Shown here: one piece after another, positions 25,336 through 33,940 of the stretch | Layout: each line of letters begins with the position of its first letter | How positions within the stretch are numbered: the first letter of the stretch is position 1 | NCBI RefSeq assembly: GCF_014196745.1 | Contig: NZ_JACIEH010000003.1 | Location: forward strand, 186,001-250,000 | From: Sphingomonas kyeonggiensis | GTDB lineage: Bacteria; Pseudomonadota; Alphaproteobacteria; Sphingomonadales; Sphingomonadaceae | DNA: 64,000 nucleotides | Direction: 5' to 3' | Notes under the pieces: model-generated | Databases searched by the model: none | Told to the model about the DNA's origin: nothing | What the model saw: only the letters and a program-made list of their open reading frames with translations | Made by a program: the position numbers and the translations under genes

Positions 25336-25988
25336 CCGCCTCGCAACGCGGCGATGTTCGCGGCATATTGGCCGGGCCCACCGGTGAAGGTGGCGGTGCC
25401 CGCGACGAGCGCGTCGGCACCCGCGGCGATGGCGCGCGGCGCGGTCTCCCGGTCGATGCCGCCATCGACCTCGAGGTCGATCGCGCGGCCGCTGGCGTCG
25501 ATCCGCTGGCGCAGCGCCGCGATCTTGCCGAGTTGGCTCTCGATGAACTTCTGTCCACCGAAACCGGGGTTCACGCTCATCACCAGGACCAGGTCGATCA
25601 GGTCCATGACGTAATCGATCGATTCCACCGGGGTGGCGGGATTGAGCACCACGCCCGCGCGCTTGCCCAGGCCCTTGATCGTCTGGAGCGTGCGGTGAAG
25701 GTGCGGGCCCGATTCCGGGTGCACCGAGATGCAGTCCGCGCCGGCGTCCGCGAACGCCTGGAGCATCGGATCGACCGGCGCGATCATCAGGTGCACGTCG
25801 AACGGCTTGGCGGTGTGCGGGCGCAGCGCCTTGATCACGCCCGGCCCGATCGTGATGTTGGGCACGAAATGCCCGTCCATCACGTCAACATGGATCCAGT
25901 CGGCGCCGGCGGCGTCGATGGCGCGAATTTCCTCGCCCAGCTTGGCGAAATCAGCGGAGAGGATCGAAGGTGCGATGCGGACAGCCAT
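25332..25988 (-). CDS. rpe: Ribulose-phosphate 3-epimerase
   Basis: Interconverts ribulose 5-phosphate and xylulose 5-phosphate in the pentose phosphate pathway. The 218-residue TIM barrel begins MAVRIAPSILSADFAKLGEE. Catalytic aspartates and metal ligands lie in HVDVMDGHFVPN and IDLEVDGGID, with the phosphate-binding loop in MSVNPGFGGQKF and a GADALVAGTATF end. It is the second gene of the rsmB operon, 36 bases after rsmB, and overlaps the heparinase start by GTGA. Complete and canonical. Confidence 0.97.
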   Translation of the reverse strand: MAVRIAPSILSADFAKLGEEIRAIDAAGADWIHVDVMDGHFVPNITIGPGVIKALRPHTAKPFDVHLMIAPVDPMLQAFADAGADCISVHPESGPHLHRTLQTIKGLGKRAGVVLNPATPVESIDYVMDLIDLVLVMSVNPGFGGQKFIESQLGKIAALRQRIDASGRAIDLEVDGGIDRETAPRAIAAGADALVAGTATFTGGPGQYAANIAALRGG

Positions 25989-26024
25989 GATGAATCCTTA
26001 GGCACCCGGTGATTCGCGCGCAAC

Positions 26025-27311
26025 CTAGGCTTTGCGGGTGAGCCTTGCGATGAAGAACCCGTCCAACCCGCCGGCATCGGCCAGCGTTCCCGGCAGAAGC
26101 CGCAAACTGCCATCCTCACGCGGTGTTACGCCATGGGGGAGCTCCTCGGGCTTCACTGGCACGATCGCATAATCGGAGCGCGCCTTCAGGAACGCCTCCA
26201 GCTGCGCCTCGCCCTCCTCGGGCTCCAGGGAGCAGGTGGAGAAGACGAGGATGCCGCTAGGCTTCACCCAGTCGGCGGCGCGGGCGAGCAGCTTGCCCTG
26301 CAGTTCCGCCATCTCGCGGATCAGGCTGGGGCGGACGCGGTGGAGCACGTCGGGATGACGGCGGAAGATACCGGTGGCGCTGCACGGCGCATCGAGCAGC
26401 ACGGCGTCGAACCCATCCTTGGGCGCCCATTCCAGCAGATCCGCATCGATCACTTCGGCCGAGAGCCCGACGCGCTCGAGATTCTCGTGAAGTCGCGCCA
26501 GACGACTTTCGGAGATGTCGACCGCGGTCACCTGCCAGCCGGCGGCGGCGAGCTGGAGCGTCTTGCCCCCCGGCGCGGCGCACAGGTCGAGCGCGGTGCC
26601 CTCCCCCTTGCCGATCAGCCGCGCGGGCAGCGAGGCGGCGAGGTCCTGCACCCACCACTCACCTTCCGCGTACCCCGGCAGCATCGCCACCGGCCCCTTC
26701 TCGTCGAGGCGGAGATGACCGGCGATCAGGCTGGTGCCCGGCAGATCGGGCACGACCGCGGGATCGCGCAGGGTGAGATCCAGCGGTGGCGGCACGGCGA
26801 TGGCGCGCTCGGCATCCTCGATCATCTGGTCGCCCCAGGCGCTGTGCCAGCGAAGCGCCACCGCGTCGGGCAAGGTCGGCGGCTCGGGCAGGGTCACGCC
26901 CTGGCGCACCAGCGTGCCGAACACGCCGTGGACCAGCTTGCGCGGGCCGCCATCGACCAGAGGCAGCACGGTGGAGATCGCGGCATGGCCGGGCGTGCCC
27001 AGCGCCAGCGCCTGGACGAGCGCGATGCGCAGCGCGAACCGCGCCTTGGCATCCTCGGGCAGGGTCTGCTTGGTCGCCGAATCGATCAGCGCGTCGAGAT
27101 CGGGAAGGCGCCGCAGCACTTCGGCGGCAATGGCATGGGCGAGGCCGCGATCGTTGGGCGCCAGGCCCTGCGCCGCCGAATCGAGCGCCTGCTCGAGCGC
27201 CAGCCCGCGCCGGAGCACCGCATCGAGCAGCTTCAGGGCCGCACGACGGGTGGGGACGCCGGGGCCGTCGGGGGTGCTCTGGCGGGAATTGGGGCGGCGC
27301 GGTGGCTTCAC
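26025..27311 (-). CDS. rsmB: 16S rRNA C967 methyltransferase RsmB
   Basis: Methylates C5 of cytosine 967 in 16S rRNA using S-adenosylmethionine. The 428-residue protein has an N-terminal NusB-like helical domain (about 20-150) and a C-terminal methyltransferase domain with the SAM loop ALDLCAAPGGKT and the two catalytic cysteines in LLDAPCSATGIF and FSTCSLEPEEG. The start ATG at 27311 leads a basic proline-rich tail (MKPPRRPNSRQ), reasonable for an RNA-binding protein. It heads the operon ending with purH and is divergent from the small SdhAF4-like gene, whose start is only 35 bases away. Confidence 0.96.
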   Translation of the reverse strand: MKPPRRPNSRQSTPDGPGVPTRRAALKLLDAVLRRGLALEQALDSAAQGLAPNDRGLAHAIAAEVLRRLPDLDALIDSATKQTLPEDAKARFALRIALVQALALGTPGHAAISTVLPLVDGGPRKLVHGVFGTLVRQGVTLPEPPTLPDAVALRWHSAWGDQMIEDAERAIAVPPPLDLTLRDPAVVPDLPGTSLIAGHLRLDEKGPVAMLPGYAEGEWWVQDLAASLPARLIGKGEGTALDLCAAPGGKTLQLAAAGWQVTAVDISESRLARLHENLERVGLSAEVIDADLLEWAPKDGFDAVLLDAPCSATGIFRRHPDVLHRVRPSLIREMAELQGKLLARAADWVKPSGILVFSTCSLEPEEGEAQLEAFLKARSDYAIVPVKPEELPHGVTPREDGSLRLLPGTLADAGGLDGFFIARLTRKA

Positions 27312-27346
27312 TTGACCTCGTGGATTGGAAGGACGATCTGCTGCCT

Positions 27347-27499
27347 ATGGCCCAGCGCCCCGCAAATGTGAAACCGCCGGCGTATCTGACGCCCAGCCCG
27401 CCCGTGCCGAAGCCCGCGCCGGCCGAGCAGAAACCCGATGCGCTCGACCCGACTCGCTATGGCGACTGGGAGCGCAAGGGCGTGGCGGTAGACTTCTGA
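27347..27499 (+). CDS. DUF1674 / succinate dehydrogenase assembly factor 4-like
   Basis: A 50-residue protein ending DPTRYGDWERKGVAVDF, the diagnostic C-terminal signature of the DUF1674 / SDHAF4 family. In mitochondria SDHAF4 binds the flavinated SdhA subunit and promotes its assembly into complex II; the bacterial protein is presumed similar. The N-terminal half is a disordered Pro/Lys-rich linker. ATG at 27347 follows a GGAAGGA sequence, and GTG at 27320 is a possible longer start. It is divergent from rsmB and ends three bases before the stop of the convergent DUF1697 gene. No sdh genes are in the window. Confidence 0.85.
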   Translation: MAQRPANVKPPAYLTPSPPVPKPAPAEQKPDALDPTRYGDWERKGVAVDF

Positions 27500-27502
27500 C
27501 GA

Positions 27503-28036
27503 TCAGGAAAGCGCCGCCAGCAGCTTGAGCACGGTGTTCCAGTTGCGGCCGGTATTGGCGTGCGACAACTTGGCCTTCTGCATCGCCGGGATCAGGTTCG
27601 AGCGGCCCTGGCCGTCGGGGAAATCGGTGAACAGCTCGCGGCCGACGATCACCATCCGTTCGGGACCGTCATAGCCTTCCAGCAGCCTGTCGATCGCCGC
27701 CTGGTCGGGCGGTGTGCGGTGGAAAGTGACGACGAGGAAGCTGGGACGCTCCTCGGCCTCCTTCGGGAAGGGGTTGGCCGCGACCAGCGCCTCGAGATCG
27801 GCGCGGTTGCGGACGTAGACATCGGACTTGAGACCGGTCGCCTTCTCCAGCGCGACATGGAGACCCTGCTCCAGCGCCTCCGGCGTGGCGTCACTCGCCT
27901 CGAACACGACATTGCCCGAGGCGAGGATCGTCTTGACCTCAGTGAAGCCCATGCCCTCGACCACCGCCTTGAGCTCGGCCGATTTGAGCTGGCGCTTGCC
28001 CAGGTTGATCCCCCGGAGCATCGCCGCCCATTTCAT
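27503..28036 (-). CDS. DUF1697 family protein
   Basis: A 177-residue cytosolic protein of DUF1697. It has the family opening MKWAAMLRGINLGKRQLKSA, then GFTEVKTILASGNVVFEA, and the closing KAKLSHANTGRNWNTVLKLL. The function is unknown. The start ATG overlaps the stop of gpsA as ATGA, making it the last of the tsaD-gpsA-DUF1697 run. It is complete, of standard length and has no signal peptide. Nothing in it points to a catalytic site. Confidence 0.88.
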   Translation of the reverse strand: MKWAAMLRGINLGKRQLKSAELKAVVEGMGFTEVKTILASGNVVFEASDATPEALEQGLHVALEKATGLKSDVYVRNRADLEALVAANPFPKEAEERPSFLVVTFHRTPPDQAAIDRLLEGYDGPERMVIVGRELFTDFPDGQGRSNLIPAMQKAKLSHANTGRNWNTVLKLLAALS

Positions 28037-29010
28037 GCCTTTTCCTCCCGCAGGGGCCGGCTGAGCAGCGCCTCGATCACCTGCGCCACGGGCGCGCCTT
28101 CGAGCAGGGCGTTGACTGCCTCGGTCACCGGCATGTCGACCCCGGCATCGCGGGCGGCATCACGCAGCACCGGCGCGGTGAAGGCGCCTTCGGCGACGGT
28201 CCTGCGATCGGCCATCAGCTCGGCGGCGCTGCGGCCCTGGCCGAGCCCCAGGCCGAGCGAGAAGTTGCGCGAGTTGGTCGAGGAGCAGGTGAGGACGAGA
28301 TCCCCCAGCCCGGAAAGGCCGGTGAGCGTCTCGGCCTGGGCGCCGCGGGCCATGCCGAAGCGGGTCATCTCGGCAAAGCCCCGGGCGATCAGCGCGGCGC
28401 GGGCGTTGAGGCCGAGCCCGGCCCCTTCGACCACCCCGCAGGCGATGGCGAGGACGTTCTTGACCGCACCGCCGATCTCGGCGCCGACCACGTCCGAGGA
28501 TCCGTAGGTGCGGAAGGCGGGGCCGGCGAGGCGCTCGGACAGGCGGGTGCGCAGGCCCTCGTCCTCGCAGGCCAGGGTGACGGCGGTCGGCTTGCCGGCG
28601 GCTACCTCATGCGCGAAGGTCGGGCCGGAGAGCACCGCCAGCGGGGCGTGGGGGGCGACCTGGTGGGCGACCTCGCCGACCAGCAGCTTGGTGCCGGCCT
28701 CGATCCCCTTGGCGCAGAGGACCAGGGGAACAGCCCCGATATCGGCTTCCGACAGGACCGCGCGGACATGCTGGGCGGGTGCCACGACGAGCAACGCTTC
28801 CATATCCGCAAGTTGGCCAAGTTCACCCGTGGCGCGGATCGAGGGGCTTAGCGGCACGCCTGAGAGGAACAGATCATTCTGGTGGCGGACATTCACACTC
28901 TCGACCACTTCGGGCTCGCGCGCCCAGAGCAGCACCGCCTCGCCGCCCCGCGCCGCGACCTGGGCCAGGGCCGTACCCCAGGCGCCGCCGCCGATGACTC
29001 CGATCTTCAT
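28033..29010 (-). CDS. gpsA: Glycerol-3-phosphate dehydrogenase (NAD(P)+)
   Basis: Reduces dihydroxyacetone phosphate to sn-glycerol 3-phosphate for phospholipid synthesis. The 325-residue enzyme begins with the nucleotide-binding loop MKIGVIGGGAWGTALAQVAA. The catalytic lysine lies in EIGGAVKNVLAIACGVVEGAG-type sequence near residue 185, and substrate-binding elements GLSGLGDLVLTCSS and NSRNFSLG follow. It sits 10 bases after tsaD and overlaps the DUF1697 start by ATGA. The tsaD-gpsA pairing is common in alphaproteobacteria. Complete and canonical. Confidence 0.97.
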   Translation of the reverse strand: MKIGVIGGGAWGTALAQVAARGGEAVLLWAREPEVVESVNVRHQNDLFLSGVPLSPSIRATGELGQLADMEALLVVAPAQHVRAVLSEADIGAVPLVLCAKGIEAGTKLLVGEVAHQVAPHAPLAVLSGPTFAHEVAAGKPTAVTLACEDEGLRTRLSERLAGPAFRTYGSSDVVGAEIGGAVKNVLAIACGVVEGAGLGLNARAALIARGFAEMTRFGMARGAQAETLTGLSGLGDLVLTCSSTNSRNFSLGLGLGQGRSAAELMADRRTVAEGAFTAPVLRDAARDAGVDMPVTEAVNALLEGAPVAQVIEALLSRPLREEKA

Positions 29011-29020
29011 TGGCCTGTCC

Positions 29021-30046
29021 TCATGCCTTCACTCCCGCGCCGCGGACCTTCTCCGCATCCGGATCGAGCGGCCAGCGCGGCCGCGCCACCACGTCGAGCG
29101 GATCGCTGAAACCCGCCAGGAACCGCTCGGCTCCCGCCCAGGCGATCATCGCGCCATTGTCGGTGCACAGCCAGAGCGGCGGCGCGACGAAGCGCATGCT
29201 ACTTTCCGCGGCCAGTTGTTCCAGTGCGCCGCGCACCGCCCGGTTCGCCGCCACGCCGCCGGCGACGACCAAAGCCGTCGCATCGACCTTGGCGATCGCC
29301 CGGCGGGTGCGATCGAGCAGGCAATCGACCACCGCCTGCTGGAAGGACGCGGCAATATCCTCGGCGCTGTAGAGCCCGACCTTGCGCGCGACGTCGCTCT
29401 TGAGGCCGGCAAAGGAGAAATGCGGCTCGGCCGACCCCAGCAACGGGCGCGGCAGCGGCACCGCCTTCGGATCGCCGCGCATCGCCGCTTCCTCGACCGC
29501 CGGGCCACCGGGGAAACCCAGGCCGAGCATCTTGGCGGTCTTGTCGAACGCTTCGCCCGCGGCATCGTCGATCGTGGTGGCGAGGCGCTGGTAGCGCCCG
29601 ACCCCCTCGACCAGCAGCAGCTGGCAATGGCCGCCCGAGACGAGCAGCAGCAGATAGGGGAATTCGAGGTCGGGATCGGTGAGCCGGGGCGACAGGCCGT
29701 GCCCTTCGAGATGGTTGACCGCGATCAGCGGCTTGCCCCCGGCCAGCGCCAGCGCCTTGCCGGCGACCAGGCCGACCATGACGCCCCCGATAAGACCGGG
29801 ACCGGCGGTGGCGGCGATCGCGTCGACATCGGCGAGGGTGACGCCCGCTTCCTCGAACGCGCCCTGGATCAGCGGGCCGATCGCCTCGACATGGGCGCGC
29901 GCGGCAATCTCCGGCACGACCCCGCCATAGGGGCGATGCGCCGCCTCCTGCCGCGCCAGCTTGTGGGCGAGGATCTGGCGGTCGGTGGTGACCAGCGCGA
30001 CGGCGGTTTCGTCGCAACTCGATTCGAGGCCGAGGATCAGGGCCAT
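29021..30046 (-). CDS. tsaD: tRNA threonylcarbamoyladenosine transferase TsaD
   Basis: Catalytic ASKHA-fold subunit that transfers the threonylcarbamoyl group to A37 of ANN-decoding tRNAs. The 341-residue protein begins MALILGLESSCDETAVALV. The metal ligands lie in VNHLEGHGLSPRL, the nucleotide loop in LVSGGHCQLLLVEG, and a VAGGVAANRAVR element lies near the C-terminus. TsaB, TsaC and TsaE genes are not adjacent. It is the first gene of a minus-strand operon with gpsA and DUF1697, divergent from hemC across a palindromic element that contains or abuts both promoters. Confidence 0.97.
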   Translation of the reverse strand: MALILGLESSCDETAVALVTTDRQILAHKLARQEAAHRPYGGVVPEIAARAHVEAIGPLIQGAFEEAGVTLADVDAIAATAGPGLIGGVMVGLVAGKALALAGGKPLIAVNHLEGHGLSPRLTDPDLEFPYLLLLVSGGHCQLLLVEGVGRYQRLATTIDDAAGEAFDKTAKMLGLGFPGGPAVEEAAMRGDPKAVPLPRPLLGSAEPHFSFAGLKSDVARKVGLYSAEDIAASFQQAVVDCLLDRTRRAIAKVDATALVVAGGVAANRAVRGALEQLAAESSMRFVAPPLWLCTDNGAMIAWAGAERFLAGFSDPLDVVARPRWPLDPDAEKVRGAGVKA

Positions 30047-30084
30047 GGTGGTTCGTTCTTACTCCGTTGTTTGCGGCATCTAGT

Positions 30085-30200
30085 GTGCCGGGGGGCGCTT
30101 GTCGAAGTGCAGCGCCAATTCCTCTCCGGAGCTGCAGGCTCCAGGCGAGGAATTTAACGGGAGTGCGAACTTTCGGCGTCCACTTCGACAAGCGGGGCAC
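30085..30200. repeat. Nested palindromic element between tsaD and hemC
   Basis: The outer arms CGCTTGTCGAAGTG (30096-30109) and CACTTCGACAAGCG (30181-30194) are perfectly complementary over 14 bases and are flanked by a further GTGCC / GGCAC match. Inside lies a second inverted repeat, AATTCCTC (30117-30124) and GAGGAATT (30147-30154), with GGAGC/GCTCC pairing at its core. The whole 110-base unit can fold into one long cruciform and occupies almost all of the divergent promoter region. Confidence 0.78.
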
Positions 30201-30219
30201 GAGCCACTAAGGAACCGAC

Positions 30220-31134
30220 ATGGCCGTTTTCAAACTGGGGACCCGCGGTTCGCCGCTCGCGCTGACGCAGGCGGAGATGGTGCGCGATGCGCTGGCCGCC
30301 GCGCACAAGCTGCCCGCCGACGCCTTCGAGATCGTCGTGATCAAGACCACCGGCGACAAGGTGCAGGACCGCGCGCTCGCCGAGATCGGCGGCAAGGCCC
30401 TGTGGACCAAGGAGCTGGACCGGGCGCTGCTGAACGGCGAGATCGACGCGGCCGTCCATTCGATGAAGGATGTCGAGACCATCCGGCCCGACATGATCGC
30501 GATCGCCGCGATGCTGCCACGCGCCGATGTGCGCGACCGGCTGGTCGGCGCCGCGTCGATCGAGGCCATCCCGCAAGGCGGGGTGCTCGGCACCAGCTCG
30601 CCGCGCCGCGCCGCGCAGATGCGCAAGCTGCGTCCCGATCTTTCGATCGTGCTGTTCCGCGGCAATGTCGACACCCGGCTCGCCAAGCTGGCGGCGGGCG
30701 AAGCCGATGCGACCTTGCTGGCGGCAGCTGGGCTCGACCGGCTGGGACGCCATGACGTCGGCGTCGAGATTCCCGACAATGTGCTGCTCCCCGCCCCGGC
30801 CCAGGGCGCGGTGGGCGTCGAGATCCGCGCCGACGATGCGCATGCCCGCGAGCTGGTGGGCGCGATCGACGATGCCGCGACACATCGCTGCGTCCGCGCC
30901 GAGCGCGCGCTGCTCGCCGCGCTCAAGGCCGATTGCCATTCACCCGTCGCGGCACTGGCGACGATCGAGGGCGGCATCCTGACGCTGGAGGCCGAGCTGC
31001 TGTCCGAAGACGGCGCCGCGCATGTCCATGGCAGCATCGAGGGTGCGCCGCTCGATCCTGCGCTGCCGGCCGCGCTCGCCCGCGACCTGCTCGACCGCGC
31101 GCCCGAAGCGGTGCGCCGCCTGTTCGAGGGATGA
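30220..31134 (+). CDS. hemC: Porphobilinogen deaminase
   Basis: Polymerises four porphobilinogens to hydroxymethylbilane in haem synthesis. The 304-residue protein begins FKLGTRGSPLALTQAEMV. The catalytic aspartate lies in IDAAVHSMKDVE. Domain 2 contains GVLGTSSPRRAAQ and LFRGNVDTRLAKL, and the dipyrromethane-binding cysteine is in LKADCHSPVAAL near residue 242. An AAGGA site precedes the ATG. The stop overlaps the hemD start by ATGA. Complete and canonical. Confidence 0.97.
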   Translation: MAVFKLGTRGSPLALTQAEMVRDALAAAHKLPADAFEIVVIKTTGDKVQDRALAEIGGKALWTKELDRALLNGEIDAAVHSMKDVETIRPDMIAIAAMLPRADVRDRLVGAASIEAIPQGGVLGTSSPRRAAQMRKLRPDLSIVLFRGNVDTRLAKLAAGEADATLLAAAGLDRLGRHDVGVEIPDNVLLPAPAQGAVGVEIRADDAHARELVGAIDDAATHRCVRAERALLAALKADCHSPVAALATIEGGILTLEAELLSEDGAAHVHGSIEGAPLDPALPAALARDLLDRAPEAVRRLFEG

Positions 31135-31799
31135 GCCGCGCCATCGCCGTGCTCCGGCCCGAGCCCGGCAACCGCGTGACCGCGGCGGCGATCGAGGCGG
31201 CGGGACGGACGGCGATCCGGCTACCCTTGTTCGCCGCCGGGCCGGTCGCCTGGACCGCGCCCGATCCCGACGGGTTCGACGCGCTGCTGCTGACCAGCGC
31301 CAATGCGGTGCGCCATGGCGGGCCGCAGCTCGATACTCTGCTCGGGTTGCCGGTCCATGTCGTGGGCAAGGTGACCGCCGAGGCGGCGCGGCACTTCGGA
31401 TTCGACGTCGTGCAGGTCGGTACGGGCGGCGCCGCCGAGCTGATCGCGACAGCCGAGGCGATGGGCGTGGCGCGCGCGCTGCTGCTCGGCGGGCGCGAGC
31501 GGATGCTCGATACCGGCGGCGTGGTGGCCCGGGGGATCACCGTCTATGCGAGCGAGCCTCTCGACATCGCGCCCGACCAGGCGGCGCGGCTGCGCGGCAC
31601 GGTGGCGCTGATCCAGTCGGCCCGGGCCGGCGCGCGGTTCGCCGAGCTGATGGCACCCGACCACCGCGCGATCACCAGCATCGCCGCGATCAGCGCGCGG
31701 GCCGCCGAGGCCGCGGGACCGGGCTGGCGGCGGATCGCAACTGCCCCGGACACGCATCCCGACACGCTGATCGCGCTCGCATTGCAGCTCGCCGATTGA
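31131..31799 (+). CDS. hemD: Uroporphyrinogen-III synthase
   Basis: A 222-residue protein placed as HemD by position after hemC and by weak but typical features: the start MSRAIAVLRPEPGN, DALLLTSANAVRHGG near residue 50, and an ITSIAAISARAAEAAG stretch with RIATAPDTHPDTLIALAL at the end. HemD sequences diverge strongly, so the neighbourhood carries much of the weight. The ATG at 31131 overlaps the hemC stop as ATGA; the longer open frame back to 30933 lies within hemC and is rejected. It is followed 32 bases later by a Mic60-like gene. Confidence 0.9.
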   Translation: MSRAIAVLRPEPGNRVTAAAIEAAGRTAIRLPLFAAGPVAWTAPDPDGFDALLLTSANAVRHGGPQLDTLLGLPVHVVGKVTAEAARHFGFDVVQVGTGGAAELIATAEAMGVARALLLGGRERMLDTGGVVARGITVYASEPLDIAPDQAARLRGTVALIQSARAGARFAELMAPDHRAITSIAAISARAAEAAGPGWRRIATAPDTHPDTLIALALQLAD

Positions 31800-31831
31800 C
31801 CGCGCGGTGCCGCGCGGCGAATAAGGACCTT

Positions 31832-32665
31832 ATGAGCGACGAGACCCTCGCGCCCCCGCCCCAGCGCATTCCCTGGTGGCGCAGTGCCAGCCTGATCGGC
31901 ATGATCGCCTTTGCGGGCGGTGTCGGTGTGACCATCGGTGCCGTGGGGCTGGCCGGCGGGCTTTCCCCGCACGATTCCGCCCCGGCGCCCGCCCCAGCCC
32001 CCAGCGCCAGCCAGGTGACGATCCCGGCGCTGCCGCCGGGCACCGACCTGGCCACGCTGAGCGCGCGCGAGACGATGCTGGCCGGCAAGCTCGACCAGAT
32101 CGAACTGCGTATCCGCGATTCCGATGCAAGCTCGCGGAACGCCGCCGCCTATGCCACCCGCGCCGAGCGGATGATGGTCGTCTTCGCGGTGCGCCGCGCG
32201 ATCGAACGCGGTCAGCCGCTGGGACCGCTCGAGCCCCAGCTGCGCGCCCGCTTCGGCGAGCGCAATGGCGAAGCGGTCGCCGCGATCCTGCGCGCCGCCG
32301 CCCAGCCGGTGACGCTGGAGGATCTCCGCCTGGCGCTCGACACGCTTTCGCCCCGCCTTTCCAACGATCCGAACGACAGCCTGTGGAACCGGGTGCGCCG
32401 GATGCTCGGCAATTTGGTGGTGCTGCGCCAGGCCGATACGCCGAGCCCGCTGCCCGCCGAACGGCTCCGCCGCGCGCGGCGCGCGCTCGACCGCGGCGAT
32501 GTCGAGGCGGCGCTCGCCGAAGTGGCGCATTTGCCCGGCGTCTCGGTCGCCGAAAGCTGGACCGGCGCTGCACGGCGCTATGTCGCAGCCCGCACCGCAC
32601 TCACCGACATCGAACGCGCGGCGATGGACGTGCCGCCCGCGGCGCCCCCCGCCCAGGCGGGATAG
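31832..32665 (+). CDS. Mic60/mitofilin-like membrane protein
   Basis: A 277-residue protein with one N-terminal transmembrane helix (about residues 17-44, rich in Gly, Ala, Ile and Val), a Pro/Ala-rich linker (APAPAPAPSASQ) and a helical periplasmic domain likely to include a coiled coil around the ATLSARETMLAGKLDQIELR segment. Alphaproteobacterial homologues of the mitochondrial cristae protein Mic60 are typically found directly downstream of hemC-hemD, and this gene has that position and architecture. It is short for the family, but the C-terminal helices (VEAALAEVAHLPGVSVAESW) resemble the mitofilin signature region. No cytochrome or intracytoplasmic-membrane genes adjoin it. Confidence 0.72.
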   Translation: MSDETLAPPPQRIPWWRSASLIGMIAFAGGVGVTIGAVGLAGGLSPHDSAPAPAPAPSASQVTIPALPPGTDLATLSARETMLAGKLDQIELRIRDSDASSRNAAAYATRAERMMVVFAVRRAIERGQPLGPLEPQLRARFGERNGEAVAAILRAAAQPVTLEDLRLALDTLSPRLSNDPNDSLWNRVRRMLGNLVVLRQADTPSPLPAERLRRARRALDRGDVEAALAEVAHLPGVSVAESWTGAARRYVAARTALTDIERAAMDVPPAAPPAQAG

Positions 32666-32755
32666 CCGCACCGCATACCCCATGCCGTCATCCCGACAGG
32701 TTTCGGGCGCGCGAGCGGTTAGGACGGCGAAGACCAATCTGGAGAGGACGAGAAA

Positions 32756-33940
32756 ATGGCAGAGATGGGCCGGTTCGACTGGGCGGATCCCTTCGGGCTC
32801 GATGCGCAGCTGACCGATGAGGAGCGGATGGTCCGCGACGCCGCGCGCGACTATGCGCAGGGCGAGCTGCTGCCGCGCGTGACGCGGGCCTATCTGGACG
32901 AGCATTTCGACCGCGAGATCATGTCCGAGATGGGCGCGCTCGGCCTGCTCGGCGCGACGATCCCCGAAGAATATGGCGGCGCGGGTCTCGGCTATGTCTC
33001 GTACGGGCTGGTGGCCCGCGAAGTGGAGCGGGTCGATTCGGGCTATCGCTCGGCGATGTCGGTGCAGTCCAGCCTCGTGATGCACCCGATCAATGCGTAC
33101 GGGACGGAAGAGCAGAAGCGGAAATACCTGCCCAAGCTCGCGACCGGCGAGTGGATCGGCTGTTTCGGCCTGACCGAGCCCGATGCCGGTTCGGACCCGG
33201 GTGGCATGCGCACCCGCGCCCAGAAGATCGACGGCGGCTATCGCCTCACCGGCTCGAAGATGTGGATCACCAACTCGCCGATCGCCGATGTGTTCGTCGT
33301 CTGGGCGAAGAGCGAGGCGCATGGCGGCGGGATCAAGGGCTTCGTGCTCGAAAAGGGCATGAAGGGCCTCTCCGCGCCGAAGATCGAGGGCAAGCTCTCG
33401 CTTCGGGCCAGCATCACCGGCGAGATCGTGATGGACGGCGTCGAAGTGGGCGAGGACGCGCTGCTACCCGAGGTGCAGGGGCTGAAGGGGCCGTTCGGCT
33501 GCCTCAATCGCGCGCGCTACGGCATCGCCTGGGGCTCGATGGGTGCGGCCGAGGCGTGCTTCCATGCCGCGCGCCAGTACACGCTCGACCGTGCCCAGTT
33601 CGGCAAGCCGCTGGCGGCCAACCAGCTGGTGCAGCTCAAGCTCGCCAACATGGAGACCGAGATCGCGCTCGGGCTGCAGGCGGCGCTGCGCGCGGGCCGC
33701 ATGTTCGACGAGGGTACGCTGGCGCCCGAGGCGATCAGCATCATCAAGCGCAACAATTGCGGCAAGGCGCTCGATATCGCGCGGATCGCCCGCGACATGC
33801 ATGGCGGCAACGGCATCTCGGCCGAATTCCATGTGCTGCGCCACGCGATCAACCTCGAGACGGTCAACACGTACGAGGGTACGCACGACGTGCACGGGCT
33901 GATCCTCGGCCGGGCGATCACCGGGATCGCAGCGTTCTGA
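32756..33940 (+). CDS. gcdH: Glutaryl-CoA dehydrogenase-type acyl-CoA dehydrogenase
   Basis: A 394-residue flavoprotein that oxidises and decarboxylates glutaryl-CoA to crotonyl-CoA in lysine, tryptophan or aromatic breakdown. The N-terminal FDWADPFGLDAQLTDEERMV and the CFGLTEPDAGSDPGGM loop are typical of this subgroup. FAD and substrate motifs KMWITNSPIADVFVVWAK and RDMHGGNGISAEFHV follow, and the catalytic glutamate lies in NTYEGTHDVHGLI. The downstream CoA-transferase supports the assignment, because the pair occurs together for glutarate activation and oxidation. The stop overlaps the GNAT start by TGATG. A purine-rich GGAGAGGA site precedes the ATG. Confidence 0.9.
   Translation: MAEMGRFDWADPFGLDAQLTDEERMVRDAARDYAQGELLPRVTRAYLDEHFDREIMSEMGALGLLGATIPEEYGGAGLGYVSYGLVAREVERVDSGYRSAMSVQSSLVMHPINAYGTEEQKRKYLPKLATGEWIGCFGLTEPDAGSDPGGMRTRAQKIDGGYRLTGSKMWITNSPIADVFVVWAKSEAHGGGIKGFVLEKGMKGLSAPKIEGKLSLRASITGEIVMDGVEVGEDALLPEVQGLKGPFGCLNRARYGIAWGSMGAAEACFHAARQYTLDRAQFGKPLAANQLVQLKLANMETEIALGLQAALRAGRMFDEGTLAPEAISIIKRNNCGKALDIARIARDMHGGNGISAEFHVLRHAINLETVNTYEGTHDVHGLILGRAITGIAAF

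Noticed and set aside
32686..32711. Fragment CGTCATCCCGACAGGTTTCGG resembling a REP arm between mic60 and gcdH
   Set aside because: Only the first half of an arm is present and it cannot form the hairpin; listed as a likely decayed remnant, not a feature.
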